This document shows, piece after piece, positions 1-5,547 of a stretch of DNA of 8,264 nucleotides. Position numbers and translations under genes: made by a program. A model generated the notes under the pieces. That model had not been told where the DNA came from and did not search any database. It was given only the letters and a program-made list of their open reading frames with translations. This stretch comes from Bacteroidota bacterium (GTDB taxonomy: Bacteria > Bacteroidota > Bacteroidia > Bacteroidales > FEN-979), in the NCBI GenBank assembly GCA_026391755.1, contig JAPLDN010000260.1, positions 1-8,264 on the forward strand, read 5' to 3'. Position 1 is the first letter of the stretch, and every line of letters starts with the position of its first letter.

Positions 1-26
1 GGTTTTCCATAGCGGATCTCTTGTTT

Positions 27-527
27 CTACTTGGCCAGGGCGCTTAATGCAGTTTGCCATGCCGGGCGCACTGTTGCCCAGTTGCCCTTGAAGTATTTAG
101 GGCTGATATTCGATTCAAGGGTTCCAGCTATACCGGCAACACTTTTCACCGTTTTGGCTGTCTTGGCATCCTTGATCCATTTGTCTTTCACTTTCCCCCA
201 TCCAGCATCCATAGCCGAGGGAAGCAATCCGCCCTCCAATGTTTGTAGAGCTGAAGACGCGCCGGCAGCATCCGACACATTATTCACCTTGCTTACAAAA
301 TCTGTTTTGTTTTTTTTGAATGAATCTGTAAGTGCATTATCGGATATACCGTTGGTCAACTGCCCGATCAGGCTGCCTATATTAGCCTGGCTCGCAGCCT
401 TTGTGGCTTCGGTCGTCACATTTTGTTCTGCTTTCTTAACATCGGTTGTCGTTGGAACTTTAATGTTCTGGGCCTGCATTCCGAATGCAAAAAGGACCAA
501 ACAGATTAACGCTGCTGTTGTTCTCAT
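27..527 (-). CDS. Exported protein of unknown function with three 40-residue repeats
   Basis: I do not recognise the family. The 166-residue product begins with a signal peptide (charged MRTT, hydrophobic core, probable cleavage after AQ at about residue 20), so it is likely periplasmic or surface-located. The mature part is rich in Ala, Lys, Ser and Thr, contains no cysteine, and looks helical. It contains three gapless 40-residue repeats starting near residues 56, 96 and 136 (the last is cut short by the C-terminus). Aligned positions include L57/L97/L137, I61/L101/I141, and a pair of aromatic residues seven apart: F70-F77, W110-W117 and W150-W157. Copies 2 and 3 also share TLE, a Pro, and W-x2-V-x3-W. 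The gene lies downstream of acr3 on the same strand but is separated from it by a hairpin-forming repeat, so it is probably transcribed separately. The start is chosen because it directly gives the signal peptide. The CDS call is secure; its function is unknown. Confidence 0.82.
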   Translation of the reverse strand: MRTTAALICLVLFAFGMQAQNIKVPTTTDVKKAEQNVTTEATKAASQANIGSLIGQLTNGISDNALTDSFKKNKTDFVSKVNNVSDAAGASSALQTLEGGLLPSAMDAGWGKVKDKWIKDAKTAKTVKSVAGIAGTLESNISPKYFKGNWATVRPAWQTALSALAK

Positions 528-565
528 GGTTTTCAGATTTTAAGGATTAAACGTTAATAATATCG

Positions 566-573
566 TAAAGATA
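566..573 (-). promoter_or_regulatory. Possible -7 element for the exported-protein gene
   Basis: On the minus strand this reads TATCTTTA, seven of eight positions of the Bacteroidota -7 consensus TAnnTTTG, about 38 nt upstream of the start codon at 527. No convincing TTG or TTTG -33 element is seen; that position falls inside the heptamer array. The box overlaps the pyrimidine-rich tract that follows the hairpin. Weak call. Confidence 0.25.
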
Positions 574-581
574 AGAAGAAT

Positions 582-639
582 CATCCGACATCTGACATCT
601 GACATCTGATATCAGATATCAGATATCAGATGTCAGATG
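582..639 (-). terminator. Long hairpin downstream of acr3, possible terminator
   Basis: Positions 582-610 pair with 611-639 across the centre 610/611. As DNA there are three mismatches (603/618, 596/625, 586/635), each C opposite A on the plus strand. In RNA transcribed in the acr3 direction all three become G-U pairs, so the stem is continuous apart from a four-base loop. It is followed on that strand by a pyrimidine-rich tract (10 T in 16 bases, 581 down to 566). This would suit termination or 3'-end protection of the ars transcript. The T tract is interrupted by C and A, so it is not a canonical intrinsic terminator. Confidence 0.4.
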
Positions 640-663
640 TCAGATGTCAGATGTCAGATGTCA
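587..663. repeat. Tandem heptamer array, 11 units of GAYRTCW
   Basis: There are eleven consecutive 7-bp units with no spacers: three GACATCT (587-607), three GATATCA (608-628) and five GATGTCA (629-663). Every unit fits GAYRTCW, so its first six bases follow a self-complementary pattern, and the left block is the inverse of the right block. A perfect 23-bp inverted repeat pairs 587-609 with 626-648, and other registers are possible. The right edge contains the acr3 stop codon (661-663 on the complement). The seven-base period rules out a coding repeat in one frame. Similar short heptamer-phased intergenic repeats are, from general knowledge, common in Bacteroidota genomes; their role is not established here. 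Confidence 0.9.
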
Positions 664-1707
664 GACCAGCTTACTGAAATACTTCACCCTGAATTTCAAT
701 GCCACATTGACAAGGGCAATAAGTACTGGCACCTCCACCAGGGGTCCGATCACTGCGGCAAAAGCTTCTCCCGAATTGATCCCGAAAACGGCAATGGCAA
801 CTGCAATAGCCAGCTCGAAATTATTGCTTGCAGCCGTAAACGAAAGTGTTGCAGATTGCTCATAGGTTGCCCCAGCTTTTTTACTCATCCAGAATGATAC
901 CAGGAACATGATCACAAAATAAATGCATAATGGAATTGCAATGCGAACGACATCCACAGGGATCCTGATTATATACTCCCCTTTGAGCGAAAACATCACA
1001 AGGATGGTAAAAAGCAGGGCAACCAGGGTAAGCGGACTAATCCTGGGGACAAATTTAGCATGGTACCATTCTTTGCTTTTCACACGTAGCAGGATGAAAC
1101 GTGTCAGGAATCCGGCTAAAAACGGGATGCCCAGGTAAATGAAAACACTTTTGGCAATTTGAATTATCGTGATATTCTCAACGATGCTGTTTGTTGGAAG
1201 CCCGAACCAGGAAGGTAAAACAGCAATGAAAAGCCAGGCATAAAAAGAGAAAAACAAGACCTGGAAGATGGAATTTAATGCTACCAGCCCGGCACAATAT
1301 TCGGTATCGCCTTTTGCAAGCTCATTCCAAACGATCACCATGGCAATACACCGGGCCAGGCCTATCAGGATCAGGCCATACATATAGTCGATGTTGAATT
1401 GCAGGAAAATGACAGCAAGGAGGAACATTAAAACCGGACCAATAACCCAGTTCTGCAACAGAGATAACCCAAGAACTTTTGTGTTTTTGAAGACATCGCC
1501 CAGTTCTTCATATTTGACTTTGGCCAGGGGCGGATACATCATCACAATAAGTCCGATAGCTATTGGAATGTTCGTTGTTCCCGACGACATGGAGTTCCAG
1601 AAGCCTGCAATACCGGGAAAAAGCCATCCCCATGCAACGCCAACGGCCATGGCCAGAAAGATCCATAAGGTAAGGTAGCGATCTAAAAATTTCAACCTGG
1701 TTTTCAT
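661..1707 (-). CDS. acr3: Acr3-type arsenite efflux permease
   Basis: This inner-membrane permease exports arsenite using the proton motive force, and is the efflux half of the arsenic pathway whose reductase is encoded just upstream. The 348-residue protein is of normal length for Acr3 and is almost entirely hydrophobic, consistent with ten membrane segments. Diagnostic features are visible: the conserved cysteine in GLARC (Cys120) followed by IAMVIVWN, and the NNFELAIAVA motif with its glutamate at 298. These match the essential Cys and Glu of characterised Acr3 proteins. GPLVEVP near 321-327 is also typical. The start lies 3 nt after the arsC stop, so the two genes are surely co-transcribed and probably translationally linked. 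The last codons (FSKLV, stop) run into the heptamer array, which supplies the TGA. No ArsA-like ATPase is present. Databases may label this family ArsB, but it is unrelated to the ArsB antiporter family. Confidence 0.96.
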   Translation of the reverse strand: MKTRLKFLDRYLTLWIFLAMAVGVAWGWLFPGIAGFWNSMSSGTTNIPIAIGLIVMMYPPLAKVKYEELGDVFKNTKVLGLSLLQNWVIGPVLMFLLAVIFLQFNIDYMYGLILIGLARCIAMVIVWNELAKGDTEYCAGLVALNSIFQVLFFSFYAWLFIAVLPSWFGLPTNSIVENITIIQIAKSVFIYLGIPFLAGFLTRFILLRVKSKEWYHAKFVPRISPLTLVALLFTILVMFSLKGEYIIRIPVDVVRIAIPLCIYFVIMFLVSFWMSKKAGATYEQSATLSFTAASNNFELAIAVAIAVFGINSGEAFAAVIGPLVEVPVLIALVNVALKFRVKYFSKLV

Positions 1708-1710
1708 AAT

Positions 1711-2154
1711 TTAAAGTTTTTGTTCATGAACCAATTCTGCCGCAATCCGGTCAATGTATAACTTGTTAAACCCGGATCGGACCTCATCCCTCACCCTGCG
1801 GAATACAGGCATCGCCTCTTCAACAGTCCCAACAGCATCTGCAGGATCGTCAAACCCGATATGGAGCCGGTACCTGACTTTTCCCGTGAAGGCAGGACAA
1901 GTTTCTTTCGCACCTCCGCAAACCGTGATAACATAATCGAAGGGCTCGTTCAGGAAGAGCTCAACGCTTTTCGGCCTGTTTCGCGAAATATCGATTCCCG
2001 CTTCTTTCATCACTGCCACTGCGACAGGATTAACCGCAATAGCCGGATTTGTTCCGGCAGAAAGAACTTCCAAACCCGAATCAAAGGATCTCAGGAACCC
2101 TTCCGCCATCTGGCTTCGGCATGAATTCCCGGTACATAATATTAAAATTCTCAT
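1711..2154 (-). CDS. arsC: Arsenate reductase, low-molecular-weight phosphatase type
   Basis: This cytoplasmic enzyme reduces arsenate to arsenite, which Acr3 then exports. The 147-residue protein has the low-molecular-weight tyrosine phosphatase fold. The P-loop C-x5-R appears at residues 7-13 (CTGNSCR, followed by S), and the FDDPAD loop near 101-106 carries the likely catalytic aspartate (Asp103). Two further cysteines, Cys79 and Cys86 in VCGGAKETCP, have the same seven-residue spacing as the Cys82/Cys89 redox pair of Staphylococcus aureus ArsC. This points to the thioredoxin-coupled class rather than the glutaredoxin-coupled E. coli ArsC class or a plain phosphatase. It is the first gene of the arsC-acr3 operon. 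The start follows an AT-rich leader of about 50 nt without a Shine-Dalgarno sequence, as is usual in Bacteroidota. Confidence 0.96.
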   Translation of the reverse strand: MRILILCTGNSCRSQMAEGFLRSFDSGLEVLSAGTNPAIAVNPVAVAVMKEAGIDISRNRPKSVELFLNEPFDYVITVCGGAKETCPAFTGKVRYRLHIGFDDPADAVGTVEEAMPVFRRVRDEVRSGFNKLYIDRIAAELVHEQKL

Positions 2155-2212
2155 CGATCAGCTGAGCTAAATTTGAAGTAAGTTGGTTGAATTATTAATT
2201 ATAATAATTGTG

Positions 2213-2220
2213 CAAATATA
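2213..2220 (-). promoter_or_regulatory. Predicted ars operon -7 promoter element
   Basis: The minus strand reads TATATTTG, an exact match to the Bacteroidota -7 consensus TAnnTTTG, about 60 nt upstream of the arsC start. A matching -33 TTTG is not clear; its expected place (around 2240-2244) lies inside the right-hand palindrome. Transcription would start near 2205, giving a leader of about 50 nt. Inference from sequence only. Confidence 0.5.
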
Positions 2221-2255
2221 CGTTATGTATATCTTGTAACGTATATATACGTTAT
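2216..2255. promoter_or_regulatory. Paired dyad motifs over the ars promoter, probable operator
   Basis: There are two symmetric sites. The left one is ATATAC-N5-GTATAT (2216-2232), overlapping the -7 box. The right one is a perfect 18-bp palindrome, TAACGTATATATACGTTA (2237-2254), covering the expected -33 region. The 11-mer ATATACGTTAT occurs as a direct repeat at 2216-2226 and 2245-2255, with an inverted copy of its core at 2237-2246. This layout suits a dimeric repressor such as ArsR blocking RNA polymerase. No arsR gene is present here, so the regulator would be encoded elsewhere. The sites differ from the motifs in front of marR, so that MarR is not an obvious candidate. Confidence 0.5.
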
Positions 2256-2271
2256 AAAATATTATCCTGTA

Positions 2272-3855
2272 CTATTTTGAAATAAGAATTTTCTGGATGA
2301 GATTTCCTCTTGAAGTCCTGGCTTCAAGTAAATATTCCCCATTAGGAAGGTCGGAGAGCATAAGCGTTGCTGTTCGCAGTTCATCATTATCGTGGCCTTT
2401 CACTGACAGTGATTTCAGGATTGTTCCCTTCAGGTCGTACAACATCAAATTGCTTAGTCCCGGCGCTTCCGCCCTGAGTTTGTCATGCACAGGGTTTGGG
2501 CCGTATTTTAGCCAGGGTGGGTTTTCGGTGGCCAGCGGCCTGGTTCCGGATGGACCGGGATGACGAAGATCCATTCGGTCAAACCAGATATTCAGCTGGC
2601 CGTTGCGGGTGTCGCCCCAAACAGCGCTCATGGTATCATCGGCCATCACCACATTCATAAAATCATTTCCTTTACCCCTGAGAACCTGGTTAAAACCGAT
2701 GATTGTGTCGGAGATCCTGAAATTAGCTGAAAACTGCAGCGAATCGTGCCAGCGCACAGCGCCGTATATCTCGTATGAAGTTGCGTAGCCTGTATCGGGT
2801 GCATGCCTTCGGTCCCGCCATGCGGAAATCAGGTCACCGGCAGGACTAAACCCCGCCCAGGCGAGCTCCTGCATACGTCCATTGCCCACGGAGTCATCGT
2901 TCATTCTTGTGGTATCGGCCCAGGTAATTCCCGCATTATGGGATTCTATCATCACAACGTCAGGATCACCGAACATCATGGAAATTCGTATAAAAGCCAG
3001 GTGTGCCGGATCTGTGGGATCGGCAATCAGGCGGTACCCTTTTTTCGAAAGGGTATCAGTCACACCGGCTGCACCAATAATTACCTCATGATAGCTAAAA
3101 GCGTTTCCACCATTAGCCGAGCTTGCGATGATAAACCTCGGCTGCAGGCTTTGGGCAGGCTCCCAACTTGGATAGATGGCATAAAACATTCCGTTTGAAC
3201 CTGTTTCGGGGGCAGCCATAGGACCTGCAATATAAGGCCCCACCATCCAGTTCAGGGTATCGAGGTATCTCCAGCTTTCCCAGCTTTGCCCGGCATCGGC
3301 CGAACATATGAGATAAGGCCGGTTGGGAGGGGCAATCCATGGCGCCGGCTTGGTCGTAACATACATCCTGCCGTTATACGGTCCGCCAGAACGGTCGATT
3401 GTCAGCCAGGGTCTGTCAATAGGCCTTTTCAGGCCGTCGTCCCAGGCATCGATCACCTTCTTCCACTGGTTCCAGCTCAGCCCGCCATCCGCAGACTTCA
3501 CAACATAAACAGCACCGGAATCCGGACTTTTCCGGTAATCCACATAGGCGAGAAACAGGTTTCCCGAAGCATCGAAAGCCAGAGAGGGATCAGCCGAAGT
3601 AAAATTCGGGGAAGCATGGGAAATACTATTAACCGGGCTCCAGGTAAGTCCCCCGTCAAATGTAGCCGAAGTCTTGATGGCAATTTGCTGGTAAGGGATA
3701 TACCCCATCCAGGCGACAACCATGTGCAGAGGATTCACAGGATCCAGGGCAAGATAGGGCTCCCCGTCAAAATAAAGGCCCTGGGAGAGGTTGATGTTCT
3801 GAGCCGGGGCCATCAACCCGTAAACCAGCAAAACCATGATCAATGATATGCGCAT
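2272..3855 (-). CDS. Secreted BNR/Asp-box protein with T9SS C-terminal sorting domain
   Basis: This is a 527-residue sialidase-superfamily-like beta-propeller protein, exported and probably surface-attached or released by the type IX secretion system. A signal peptide (MRISLIMVLLVYGLMAPAQ) starts the protein. Asp-box repeats follow near residues 63-72 (FDGGLTW), 121-128 (SADGGLSW), 185-192 (SADAGQSW), 245-253 (degenerate, SSANGGNAF) and 305-312 (SHNAGITW). The last roughly 75 residues form a type A T9SS tail: it opens with GPNP near 452, contains LPNGEYLLEA, and ends in KILISK. I see no (F/Y)RIP motif near the N-terminus, so true sialidase activity is doubtful; a glycan-binding or other propeller function is equally possible. 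An in-frame upstream ATG at 3951 would add 32 residues, bury the signal peptide and overlap marR, so the start at 3855 is preferred. It lies 67 nt after marR on the same strand and may be co-transcribed. Confidence 0.9.
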   Translation of the reverse strand: MRISLIMVLLVYGLMAPAQNINLSQGLYFDGEPYLALDPVNPLHMVVAWMGYIPYQQIAIKTSATFDGGLTWSPVNSISHASPNFTSADPSLAFDASGNLFLAYVDYRKSPDSGAVYVVKSADGGLSWNQWKKVIDAWDDGLKRPIDRPWLTIDRSGGPYNGRMYVTTKPAPWIAPPNRPYLICSADAGQSWESWRYLDTLNWMVGPYIAGPMAAPETGSNGMFYAIYPSWEPAQSLQPRFIIASSANGGNAFSYHEVIIGAAGVTDTLSKKGYRLIADPTDPAHLAFIRISMMFGDPDVVMIESHNAGITWADTTRMNDDSVGNGRMQELAWAGFSPAGDLISAWRDRRHAPDTGYATSYEIYGAVRWHDSLQFSANFRISDTIIGFNQVLRGKGNDFMNVVMADDTMSAVWGDTRNGQLNIWFDRMDLRHPGPSGTRPLATENPPWLKYGPNPVHDKLRAEAPGLSNLMLYDLKGTILKSLSVKGHDNDELRTATLMLSDLPNGEYLLEARTSRGNLIQKILISK

Positions 3856-3922
3856 TCGGGTAAGTTTATCCGGAGGTTTAGACAAGCTGCCTGATCGGCC
3901 TGAATTCCCGGAAATATGATAA

Positions 3923-4402
3923 TTAAGAAGGTTCCGCTTCGAGTGAATCAACCAGCTCGGCCATTAAAACCAATAGCCTTTTTGCTTTTGCTTTGCCCAG
4001 TCGTTTTTCGAATTCGGCAGCCAGCTGCTCATTTGTTTCCCAAATCTTCATCAGGGTATCTGCACCCTTGTCGGTGAGGGAAATAATGTTGCAACGGCTG
4101 TCCTGCTCGTTATGCTGAATGGTGATGACTTCGAGCTTCAGCATTTCCTGAACCAGCTTGCTCATGGCTTGTTTTGAAACCTTTGCCCGCCGTGCCATCC
4201 CGCTGTTCGACACTCCGTCAAGCCCGATAGTGAATAAGAGGTGGATATGACTTGGGCCCATTTGCCCGAGACCCATCCTGGGTAATAATTCTTCGTCTAA
4301 TTTCACAAGATACCGGTACAATAAATAAATCTGCCGGCCAAAGCTTTCACTTTTTGCAGGCATCCGGTCAGTTAATTTTTTCTTGACTGATTTTGAAAGC
4401 AT
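3923..4402 (-). CDS. MarR-family transcriptional regulator
   Basis: A cytoplasmic dimeric winged-helix repressor of 159 residues, the usual size for MarR proteins. Helical dimerisation segments lie at both ends (about 20-45 and 120-155). The DNA-binding part includes a recognition helix near 74-92 (VSKQAMSKLVQEMLKLEVI) and the wing with the characteristic D-x-R pair in NEQDSRCNIISLTDKG (about 98-113). It is divergently transcribed from the emrA-emrB-tolC genes, 87 nt away, the classic arrangement for a MarR protein that represses its own gene and a drug pump and is released by a pump substrate. The start at 4402 is adopted; an in-frame Met14 is a possible alternative. The BNR protein gene follows on the same strand. 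The inducing ligand cannot be read from the sequence. Confidence 0.93.
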   Translation of the reverse strand: MLSKSVKKKLTDRMPAKSESFGRQIYLLYRYLVKLDEELLPRMGLGQMGPSHIHLLFTIGLDGVSNSGMARRAKVSKQAMSKLVQEMLKLEVITIQHNEQDSRCNIISLTDKGADTLMKIWETNEQLAAEFEKRLGKAKAKRLLVLMAELVDSLEAEPS

Positions 4403-4421
4403 TGTAAATTTTATATAAATT

Positions 4422-4456
4422 TAGTCAACTACATTGTCGATATTTCGTCAACTTAG
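4422..4456. promoter_or_regulatory. GTCAACT repeats between marR and emrA, probable MarR operator
   Basis: GTCAACT occurs twice as a direct repeat, at 4424-4430 and 4447-4453, 23 bp apart and so roughly on the same helix face. The first copy lies in TAGT-CA-ACTA (4422-4431), a small dyad; the second overlaps AACT-T-AGTT (4450-4458). The second copy lies between the proposed -33 and -7 elements of the emr promoter, where a bound repressor would block polymerase. Assignment to the adjacent MarR is inference from position. Confidence 0.45.
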
Positions 4457-4466
4457 TTTACTTTTG
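4434..4466 (+). promoter_or_regulatory. Predicted promoter of the emrA-emrB-tolC operon
   Basis: TACTTTTG at 4459-4466 matches the Bacteroidota -7 consensus TAnnTTTG exactly, and a TTG at 4434-4436 can serve as -33 with a 22-nt spacer, slightly long. The start codon at 4490 is 23 nt downstream of the -7 box, so the leader would be short, under 20 nt. Confidence 0.5.
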
Positions 4467-4474
4467 CAAAAATA
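4467..4474 (-). promoter_or_regulatory. Possible marR -7 element
   Basis: The minus strand reads TATTTTTG, again fitting TAnnTTTG. It directly abuts the plus-strand -7 box at 4459-4466, so the two divergent boxes face each other. A -33 element would fall near or within the start of emrA, and none is clear. This is a tentative call; the A/T-rich sequence makes a chance match plausible. Confidence 0.25.
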
Positions 4475-4489
4475 TAAAAAACTTACCAC

Positions 4490-5539
4490 ATGGACACCGA
4501 ATCCGTAAAAGAACCTAAAACAAGTAAAAAAATATTACCCCGGATCATAATAATAACTGTAGTTGTTATAGGCCTCACCTACCTTGCAAAAGAGGTCTGG
4601 CATGCAATCAATCATGAAGAGACCGACAATGCCCAGGTTGAGATGAGGCTGGCTCCTATCCTTTCAAGGGTTTCAGGTTATGTTGATAAAATCTATGTCG
4701 ACGACTATGTGAATGTCACCAAAGGACAGTTGCTGATGGTGGTTGACTCCACTGAACTTCGGCTTCAGCTCAGCGAGATGCAGGCTGATTTCAACCAGTC
4801 CCTGTCGGACATTGAAAATGCAAAAGCATCCCTGACCAATGCCGATGCATCGCTTTCATCTGCGAGGTCCAACTTCGAAGTACTCTGGATAAGGCAGTCC
4901 AAGGCCGCGAATGACCTGAACCGCGATAAAAAATTGTTTGAAGGGAATGCCATCACCAAACGGCAGATCGACGACAGCCAGTCGAATTTTGATGTTACAA
5001 ACAAGCAGCTGGAGACCAGCCAGCTGGATGTAAAAGTGGCCGAAACACGGCTGGAAGTCCTGAGGTCGCTTGTTGGCAAGGCACAGGCACAGGCCGATAT
5101 TAAAAAAGCACGCATCGACCAGCAAAAACTTAAACTCTCCTATTGCAGGATCTATGCCATTGCCGATGGAAAACTCGGAAAACGCAATATTGACGAGGGG
5201 CAGTTCATACAGAGCGGGACTCCGCTTTTTACTATTGTAAACAACCAGAGCCAATGGGTTGTGGCTAACTTCAAGGAGAACCAGGTCAGGAATATCCATG
5301 TGGGACAGGTCGTGGAAATCAAAATTGACGGCTATCCAAAACTGGAAGTCCAGGGAAAAGTCGTTTCACTTTCCGAAGCAACAGGGGCGAGGTTCTCGCT
5401 GTTACCACCTGATAATGCCACTGGGAATTTTGTAAAAGTTACGCAGCGTATCCCAGTCCGCATTGAGATCATCGATGCGGCTAAATACAAGGATGTGCTG
5501 AGGGCAGGGATGAGCGTAGTTGTTTCGGTTCCTATCTGA
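4490..5539 (+). CDS. emrA: EmrA/HlyD-type periplasmic adaptor of an efflux pump
   Basis: This membrane fusion protein links the inner-membrane MFS pump to the outer-membrane channel. The 349-residue protein has a short cytoplasmic N-terminus, one membrane anchor (about 18-33), then the family's TDNAQV motif (45-50), which opens the first half of the lipoyl/barrel-sandwich domain. A long coiled-coil hairpin spans roughly 88-215 and would contact TolC. The second lipoyl half follows (GKLGKRNIDEGQFIQSGTPLF), then the beta-barrel with the EmrA-type signature ATGARFSLLPPDNATGNFVK near 297-316. That signature separates EmrA-type adaptors from RND-type AcrA adaptors, which are usually lipoproteins. 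It is the first gene of the operon, divergent from marR, with 8 nt between its stop and the emrB start. The family assignment is firm; the substrate range is unknown. Confidence 0.95.
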   Translation: MDTESVKEPKTSKKILPRIIIITVVVIGLTYLAKEVWHAINHEETDNAQVEMRLAPILSRVSGYVDKIYVDDYVNVTKGQLLMVVDSTELRLQLSEMQADFNQSLSDIENAKASLTNADASLSSARSNFEVLWIRQSKAANDLNRDKKLFEGNAITKRQIDDSQSNFDVTNKQLETSQLDVKVAETRLEVLRSLVGKAQAQADIKKARIDQQKLKLSYCRIYAIADGKLGKRNIDEGQFIQSGTPLFTIVNNQSQWVVANFKENQVRNIHVGQVVEIKIDGYPKLEVQGKVVSLSEATGARFSLLPPDNATGNFVKVTQRIPVRIEIIDAAKYKDVLRAGMSVVVSVPI

Positions 5540-5547
5540 TCGCGCCA

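Noticed and set aside
31..543. Long open frame on the plus strand opposite the exported-protein gene
   Set aside because: The minus-strand frame has a clean signal peptide, internal repeats and ordinary composition. The plus-strand product has no recognisable domain and is best explained as a shadow frame.
587..663. Possible CRISPR array
   Set aside because: Units are only 7 bp and contiguous with no spacers, so this is a simple tandem repeat.
1711..2154. arsC as an ordinary protein tyrosine phosphatase
   Set aside because: The Cys79/Cys86 pair with ArsC spacing and the coupling to acr3 fit arsenate reductase.
2237..2254. Palindrome as an intrinsic terminator for the BNR gene
   Set aside because: The stem is almost all A/T and no T tract follows it on the minus strand. 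Its overlap with the ars promoter makes an operator role more likely.
3286..3846. 186-codon open frame on the plus strand inside the BNR gene
   Set aside because: It lies wholly antisense to a clear T9SS-tailed propeller protein, and its translation is rich in Arg, Pro and His with no domain pattern. Treated as a shadow.
3856..3951. N-terminal extension of the BNR protein from an upstream ATG
   Set aside because: It would place 32 polar residues before the signal peptide and overlap the end of marR. The ATG at 3853-3855 gives a normal signal peptide.
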